From NCBI GenBank assembly GCA_031082185.1, contig JAVHLI010000001.1, forward strand, positions 124,001 through 188,000: a stretch of DNA of 64,000 bases, in the 5' to 3' direction. Position numbers and translations under genes: made by a program. The notes under the pieces were generated by a model. It did not search any database, was not told the origin of the DNA, and saw only the letters and a program-made list of their open reading frames with translations. Positions 59,541-64,000 of the stretch are shown piece by piece (within the stretch, counting starts at the first letter, position 1; each line of letters starts with the position of its first letter). Origin of the DNA: a bacterium. GTDB lineage: Bacteria; Sysuimicrobiota; Sysuimicrobiia; Sysuimicrobiales; Humicultoraceae.

Positions 59541-60357
59541 CCGCTCCGGCGGTCAGGCCGCGAATGAAGTGCTGCGAGAGCACTACGTACAGCGCCACCA
59601 CCGGAATCGCCGCCAGCGTGAGGCCGGCGAACAGCGTCGCCCAGTCGGTGTAGTACTGTCCGAAGAAGGCGGTCATGCCCAGCGGGAGCGTCTTGAGGTG
59701 GTCCGACTGTATGAAGACCAGCGGGAAGAAGAAGTCGTTCCAGATCGGGATCAGGTTGTACACGGTCACGATGACCAGCGCCGGGCGCACCAACGGGAGC
59801 ATCACCCGCGCGAAGATCGTCCATTCGCCGGCGCCGTCAATGCGGGCGGCGCTGTCGAGGTCGGCCGGCAGCGTGCGGAAGAACCCGGTGAGAATGAAGA
59901 TCGCGCTGGGCAGCCCCGAGGCCGCGTATATCAGGATCAGCGACCACAACGTGTCCAGCAGGTTCAGATTGCGCATCTGGATGAACAGCGGGATGATGGC
60001 CAGCCGGATCGGCAGCATCAAGCCGCTGAGGAAGTACAGGTACAGGAAGTCGTTGCCGCGGAACCGGAACCGTCCGAGCGCATAGCCCGCCATCGCCCCA
60101 AAGGCCAGGATGAGGGCCAGCGAGGCCGCGGTTACCATCACGCTGTTCTGGATGTAGCGGGCGAAGCGCGCCTCCACCCAGACCCGGCTGAAGTTGTCGA
60201 GGCTCCAGACCGCCGGAAGCCCCAGGGGATGCTGGAAGATCTCGCGCGTGGTCTTGAACGCCGAGAGTCCCATGAAGACCATCGGCGCGAGCACGAGGAC
60301 GGCGTTGGCGATCAGGATCGCCTGTATCAGCGGCATCCACCGCGAGCGTCCGCTCAT
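59530..60357 (-). CDS. CUT1 sugar ABC transporter permease, MalG type (operon 3)
   Basis: 275 residues with six helices. The EAA loop reads DLDSAARIDGAGEWTIFARVMLP, and the end IRGLTAGAVKG is typical. It overlaps the MalF-type gene by four bases. It belongs to the nanE-headed importer operon. No ATPase is encoded. Confidence 0.92.
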   Translation of the reverse strand: MSGRSRWMPLIQAILIANAVLVLAPMVFMGLSAFKTTREIFQHPLGLPAVWSLDNFSRVWVEARFARYIQNSVMVTAASLALILAFGAMAGYALGRFRFRGNDFLYLYFLSGLMLPIRLAIIPLFIQMRNLNLLDTLWSLILIYAASGLPSAIFILTGFFRTLPADLDSAARIDGAGEWTIFARVMLPLVRPALVIVTVYNLIPIWNDFFFPLVFIQSDHLKTLPLGMTAFFGQYYTDWATLFAGLTLAAIPVVALYVVLSQHFIRGLTAGAVKG

Positions 60358-61265
60358 CCCATCTCAACCTCACGCCGCCGCAGGAAGACCGCGCCCACGG
60401 TCGAGACGGTCACCAGCATGATGAACATGAGGACCGCGATCGCCGATCCCACGCCGATGTCCTGCAGCCCGGTGTCCACCTCGCCGAACGCGGTGCGGTA
60501 GAAGAGCAATCCGAGCACGTCGGTCGCCCTGTTGGGCGCGCCCGAGACGCCCTGCACGACGTAGGGCAGCTCGAACCAGTTGAACGACCCTATGAAGGTG
60601 AGGATCACGATGATCGTCACCGCGGGCGCCAGCAATGGGAAGATGATCCGCCGGGTCACGTCCCACTCGCTGGCGCCGTCCAGGCGCGCCGCCTCCAGGT
60701 AGTCCTCGGGCACCGCGTTGATGCCCGCCAGGAACACAATGGTCGGGAAGCCCAGCCATCGCCACGCATTGATGAGCGTCAGGGTAATGAGCGCGATGCC
60801 CGGCTCGCCCAGCCACGGCCGCGCGAGCGCGCCGAGCCCCATGATCCCCATCGTCTTGTTGACCACCCCGAAGACCGGGTTGAGGAAGAGCGCCCATAGG
60901 AACCCTACGATCACCAACGAGAGCGTCACCGGCAGGAAGAATATCGCCCGGTACGCCCGCGCGCCCCACGGGTTGCGCGCCAGGATCAGCGCCAGCCCCA
61001 GGCCTGTCAGGTTCTGGACCAGCATCGTCAGGATGAAGACGATCACGTTATTCCCGAAGGCGTTCGCCAGCAGGCGGGGGTAGGGGAACGTGGTGAACAG
61101 CCGGATGAAGTTGCCCAGTCCGGCGAAGCCGCGCCGCCCGATACCCTCCCAGGAGTAGAGACTGTAGGCCAGCGCCGAGAGGATGGGATAGGTGACGAAC
61201 GCGGCAAATAGCACGACGGCCGGCGCCAGAAAGATTGCCAGCCACAGGCGCCGGCCGGCGCGCAT
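60354..61265 (-). CDS. CUT1 sugar ABC transporter permease, MalF type (operon 3)
   Basis: About 303 residues from ATG 61265; an upstream in-frame TTG at 61322 would overlap the binding-protein gene. First helix LAIFLAPAVVLFAAFVTYPILSALAY; EAA loop EDYLEAARLDGASEWDVTRRIIFP; then VVQGVSGAPNRATDVLGLLFYRTAF. The ribosome binding site is weak. It forms the channel with the MalG-type protein. Confidence 0.9.
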   Translation of the reverse strand: MRAGRRLWLAIFLAPAVVLFAAFVTYPILSALAYSLYSWEGIGRRGFAGLGNFIRLFTTFPYPRLLANAFGNNVIVFILTMLVQNLTGLGLALILARNPWGARAYRAIFFLPVTLSLVIVGFLWALFLNPVFGVVNKTMGIMGLGALARPWLGEPGIALITLTLINAWRWLGFPTIVFLAGINAVPEDYLEAARLDGASEWDVTRRIIFPLLAPAVTIIVILTFIGSFNWFELPYVVQGVSGAPNRATDVLGLLFYRTAFGEVDTGLQDIGVGSAIAVLMFIMLVTVSTVGAVFLRRREVEMG

Positions 61266-61299
61266 GCTCAGGCCGCGGCGGGGGCTGCGCCCCGCCCGG

Positions 61300-62559
61300 C
61301 TACCGTCCGCGGAAAGCGTCAACCCAGGAGCTCAACCCGCGCGTTACCTCTTCGCCCACCTGCGCCGGCGTCATCGTGCCGGCCATCATCCCCTGCAGCG
61401 CGCTCTGCAGCAGCGTGGATCCGGTCGGCGCCTGCCAGCGGAATCCCACCAGCATGATGTAGGGCGTCGCCTTCCGGTTCATCGCCTGCACCTGCTGCAA
61501 CTGGGGGTTCTTGACCACCACGCCGGGCACAGCCGACATCTGCGCCAGCAGGTCGGTGAACATCTGCCCGAACTCCAGGGTGGCGGTGAAACGGATGAAC
61601 TTGAGCGCCGCCTCCATGTTCGCTGTCTTAGCGTTTATGCCGTAGTTGCCGTCGGCGTAGGTCGAGACCCAGGGAATCTGATCGGCCCGCTCCGTCGGTC
61701 CGGGGAAGACGCCGAAATCGAGGTTCTTGTTCTGCGCCTTGAAGAATCCGATCTCCCACGACCCGCCGATGAACATCGCCGCCTGCTCGTTGATGAACAT
61801 CTGCTGCATCGTGGCGTAGTCCACGCCCATGAATCCGGTGGGCATGTACGGCCGCAGCTCCAGCATCTTCGCCAGGGCGCTCGTGTAGGCCGATTCGCGG
61901 AACGTGGTCTGCCCGCGCGTGACCGCCTCAAAGAATGTGGTCCCGCCGTAGAAGTTGGGCGCGATCACGCCCGAGAGCACCTCGAGCGTCCAGCCCTCCT
62001 TGCCGCCGTTGGCCAGCGGGACGACGCCCTTTTCCTTGAGGGTCCGCATGACGGTGATGAACTGCTCCCAGGTCTTGGGCACCGCCAGGTTGTGCTGGGC
62101 GAAGATCTTCTTGTTGTAGAAGATCACCAGGGTCTGCGTGGCAAACGGCACGCCGTAGATGCGGCCGTCCTTGCGGCTGCGCGCGCCCGCGATCGTTTGC
62201 AGCGGGAACCGCTTGAGCTCGGGAACCTGCGCGAAATCCAGGGGCGCGATGAACCCGGGCGCCGCGAACGTCTCGAGGCCGCCGTACGCCCGCAGGTGTA
62301 TGATGTCGGGCCCGCGTCCCGCGGTCAGCCCGGTCGAGAGGATCGTGTTGTACTCGGGCGCACGGAACGGGATGAACTCTATCTTGATCCCGGGATTCCG
62401 CTGCTGGAACAACCGGATCATCCGGTCGTACACCCACTTGTCCTCGGTCCGCCAGCTCCAGAAGGAGAGCTTCGCGGGCTCCTGCCCGAGGACACTCGCG
62501 GGGAAGAAGGTGGCAATGAGGGCCACCGCGATCATCGCCGTGCACAACCGTCGCATCAC
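61300..62559 (-). CDS. Sugar ABC transporter substrate-binding protein (operon 3)
   Basis: 419 residues. AGGAGGTG precedes two candidate starts, GTG 62559 and ATG 62556. Signal peptide MRRLCTAMIAVALIATFFPASVLG, then the family 1 fold: KLSFWSWRTEDKWVYDRMIRLF, GPDIIHLRAYGGLETFAAPG, VPFATQTLVIFYNKKIFAQH and AAMFIGGSWEIGFFKA. With nanE directly upstream, N-acetylmannosamine, sialic-acid-related or other amino sugars are possible ligands. The sequence does not settle it. Confidence 0.92.
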   Translation of the reverse strand: MMRRLCTAMIAVALIATFFPASVLGQEPAKLSFWSWRTEDKWVYDRMIRLFQQRNPGIKIEFIPFRAPEYNTILSTGLTAGRGPDIIHLRAYGGLETFAAPGFIAPLDFAQVPELKRFPLQTIAGARSRKDGRIYGVPFATQTLVIFYNKKIFAQHNLAVPKTWEQFITVMRTLKEKGVVPLANGGKEGWTLEVLSGVIAPNFYGGTTFFEAVTRGQTTFRESAYTSALAKMLELRPYMPTGFMGVDYATMQQMFINEQAAMFIGGSWEIGFFKAQNKNLDFGVFPGPTERADQIPWVSTYADGNYGINAKTANMEAALKFIRFTATLEFGQMFTDLLAQMSAVPGVVVKNPQLQQVQAMNRKATPYIMLVGFRWQAPTGSTLLQSALQGMMAGTMTPAQVGEEVTRGLSSWVDAFRGR

Positions 62560-62609
62560 TTCCTGCACCTCCTTTGATCTTGCCACCCTGGAATACTACC
62601 GCCCCGGCG

Positions 62610-63356
62610 CTACCATCCCTGCGTCGTCCGCCCCCCGGCGTGCGGGGCCAGCGCCTGCACGAACCCCCGCGCGATCTCCCTGGGGTTGGTAATCGCGGTG
62701 CCCACCACCACGGCGAACGCCCCGCGGTCCAATGCCTCGCGCGCCTGCGCAGGGGTCTTGATCCGGCCTTCGGCGATGACCGGCACGCGCACACGCGCGG
62801 CAAGGGCCGCTACCAGATCGAAGTCGGGATTCTCGGGCGGAGGCGCCCCCGGGTCCACATAGCCCGACAGCGTGGTCGCCACCGCGTCGGCCCCCGCGGA
62901 TGCGGCGGCCAGCCCGTCCTCGATGCCGGAGACATCCGCCAGTACCGGCAGGCCCAGTTCGTCGTGGATTCTAGCGATCAGCTCCTCCAGTCGCACACCG
63001 TCGGGCCTCCGGCGGCTGGTGGCGTCCAGCGCGATGATCGCCGCGCCGGAAGCGGCCACCACCTCGGCCTCGGCGAAGGTGGGCGTGATGAGGACCTGGC
63101 AGTCGTCGTAGGGCCGCTTGTACAGGCCGATGATGGGCAGGTCCACCGCGGCGCGCGCGGCGCGTATGTCCTCGGGTCCGTTCATGCGCAGCCCCAGCGC
63201 GCCGGCGCCGGATGCGGCCCGCGCCATCGCCGCCATGAAAACCGCTCCGTGGAGGGGGTTATCCGGCCGCGCCTGACACGACACGATCAGCCCCCCGCGC
63301 ATCGCCGCCAGCGCCGGGTGGACGGTGAGGGAGTGGTGCGCCGCGGTTCCGTCCAT
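62610..63356 (-). CDS. nanE: N-acetylmannosamine-6-phosphate 2-epimerase (NanE)
   Basis: 248 residues from ATG 63356, behind AAGGAGGAG. The TIM-barrel motifs of NanE are clear: GGLIVSCQARPDNPLHG at 21-37, GLRMNGPEDIRAAR, PIIGLYKRPYDDCQVLITPT (catalytic Lys region), IIALDATSRRRPDG, LADVSGIEDGLAAASAGADAVATTLSGY, VIAEGRIKTPAQAREAL and AVVVGTAITNP. It converts N-acetylmannosamine 6-phosphate to N-acetylglucosamine 6-phosphate, which the NagA-like enzymes in the other operons could deacetylate. It heads the third importer operon. nanA (lyase) and nanK (kinase) are not in the window. Confidence 0.94.
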   Translation of the reverse strand: MDGTAAHHSLTVHPALAAMRGGLIVSCQARPDNPLHGAVFMAAMARAASGAGALGLRMNGPEDIRAARAAVDLPIIGLYKRPYDDCQVLITPTFAEAEVVAASGAAIIALDATSRRRPDGVRLEELIARIHDELGLPVLADVSGIEDGLAAASAGADAVATTLSGYVDPGAPPPENPDFDLVAALAARVRVPVIAEGRIKTPAQAREALDRGAFAVVVGTAITNPREIARGFVQALAPHAGGRTTQGW

Positions 63357-63389
63357 GCGCGACTCCTCCTTATGCGCTACAATGAAAGG

Positions 63390-63659
63390 GTGACTACCCT
63401 GACCACACGCGAGGCCTACAAGCGCCTGCGCGATACCGCGAACGGCATCGATCGGGCGCTCGCGGTTGATCGCGGCTCGGTGCGGTGGCGCGACACCCCG
63501 GTACCCGGGGTGCTGTTCGGCCTGGCGCTGGGCGGGGCGCACGCCCTCATGTTCATGCCCTCCGGCTACATCGCCGGACCGGATTGGGCCGACCGCCTGC
63601 CCGGCCGCATCGAGGCCGCCCGCCGTTACCTGCTCGGTTTCCCGCGCCCGGCGCGGTAA
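63390..63659 (+). CDS. Small hypothetical protein
   Basis: 89 residues from GTG 63390 (an ATG at 63372 would add six). The sequence starts VTTLTTREAYKRLRDTANGI and has one moderately hydrophobic stretch, GVLFGLALGGAHALMFMPSGYIAG. No family recognised. A TACAAT hexamer at 63378-63383 ends only six bases before the GTG and no ribosome binding site is clear, so translation could be leaderless. It is divergent from nanE with a 33-base gap. Confidence 0.5.
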   Translation: MTTLTTREAYKRLRDTANGIDRALAVDRGSVRWRDTPVPGVLFGLALGGAHALMFMPSGYIAGPDWADRLPGRIEAARRYLLGFPRPAR

Positions 63660-63737
63660 GGCCTTTCCGGGGACGTATTCCGTGGCGCGGCTGCGTTTCC
63701 CTGTGGTCGGGCATCTTTGCGCGGGAGGCCCCCCAAC

Positions 63738-64000
63738 GTGATAGTCGAGACACTGCAACTCGGTCCCATAGCGACCAACTGCTACATTGTCCGCGACGAA
63801 ACCACCGGAAGAGCGACGGTCATTGACCCCGGGGGCGACGCCCCTCGCCTGATGGCGGTGTTGAAGCGCGGCAACCTCACGGTGGAAGCGATTGTCGCCA
63901 CCCACGCCCACTTCGATCACATCGGCGCCGTGCGCGATCTCGTGCTTGCGACCGGCGCGCCCTTCCTGGCCGGCGAGGCCGAGGCCCCGGTGCTGGCGAC
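63738..64000 (+). CDS. Metallo-beta-lactamase-fold hydrolase (N-terminal part)
   Basis: The first 87 residues of a protein that continues past the right edge. GTG 63738 has GGGAGG ten bases upstream. The start VIVETLQLGPIATNCYIVRD, then TVIDPGGDA and the zinc motif THAHFDHIGAVRDL, match the glyoxalase II-like group (YcbL/GloB type) of about 210 residues. Probable role: hydrolysis of a thioester such as S-lactoylglutathione-like conjugates. The exact substrate is unknown. Confidence 0.9.
   Translation, partial: MIVETLQLGPIATNCYIVRDETTGRATVIDPGGDAPRLMAVLKRGNLTVEAIVATHAHFDHIGAVRDLVLATGAPFLAGEAEAPVLA

Noticed and set aside
1-64000. CRISPR arrays, rRNA genes and transposase genes
   Set aside because: No regularly spaced repeat-spacer pattern, no rRNA sequence and no transposase or IS terminal repeats were seen on either strand.

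Overview
This 64 kb window is bacterial, high in GC and densely coded. Genes sit in long runs that overlap by 1-20 bases or are separated by short gaps, GTG starts are frequent, and purine-rich ribosome binding sites are clear. The MurT/GatD lipid II amidation pair argues for a monoderm-type (Terrabacteria-like) lineage. The mix of ferredoxin-dependent 2-oxoacid oxidoreductase, beta-oxidation genes and many sugar importers would fit an uncultured heterotroph related to groups such as Chloroflexota, Armatimonadota or Sysuimicrobiota. The sequence alone does not allow a firm assignment.

Layout. 1-1.35 kb: branched-chain amino acid permeases (livH partial, livM). 1.4-4.2 kb: korAB. 4.2-11.4 kb: a four-gene fatty-acid degradation run (acyl-CoA ligase, acyl-CoA dehydrogenase, thiolase, FadN-type bifunctional enzyme), preceded by a penicillin-acylase-family hydrolase (to 13.8 kb). 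13.9-17.3 kb: cation efflux, phosphoglucose isomerase and 6-phosphogluconolactonase, translationally coupled. 17.4-19.2 kb: a two-gene cassette (DUF6036-type nucleotidyltransferase plus an unknown protein) with a near-consensus promoter. 19.2-30.3 kb: mostly housekeeping and envelope genes (bifunctional nuclease, PhoD, LemA, M48 protease, LysM-NlpC/P60, MurT, GatD, two exporters, a glycosyltransferase/PIG-L fusion, a methyltransferase). 30.4-36.4 kb: an operon for an FbpABC/AfuABC-type importer with a ceramidase-like hydrolase and a TIM-barrel isomerase.

36.4-50.2 kb holds two parallel amino-sugar type operons. Each has a solute-binding protein, two CUT1 permeases, SIS-domain protein(s) and a NagA-like deacetylase. 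One starts with a GntR/FCD regulator behind a 35-bp palindrome. The other ends with a LarA-type racemase and is transcribed away from a LacI regulator over an AACGTT-centred operator. None of the importers has its own ATPase and no sugar kinase or NagB is present. 50.2-53.7 kb is the LacI side: LacI, a TIM-barrel isomerase, a broken chimeric gene and an M20 peptidase.

53.7-55.8 kb contains tRNA-Glu(CTC) followed by a 1.97 kb insert that ends in a 22-bp copy of the tRNA 3' end. The insert carries one gene, an AbiEi-like/Fic fusion, with three iterated sites upstream and no integrase. This is the clearest candidate for an under-described element. 55.9-63.4 kb: M55 D-aminopeptidases, an isopropylmalate/tartrate-type dehydrogenase, and a third importer operon headed by nanE. 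With NanE, two NagA proteins, three SIS proteins, two M55 enzymes and an M20 peptidase together, scavenging of amino sugars and D-amino-acid peptides (for example cell-wall debris) is a reasonable inference for the right half of the window. No rRNA, CRISPR array or insertion-sequence transposase was seen.
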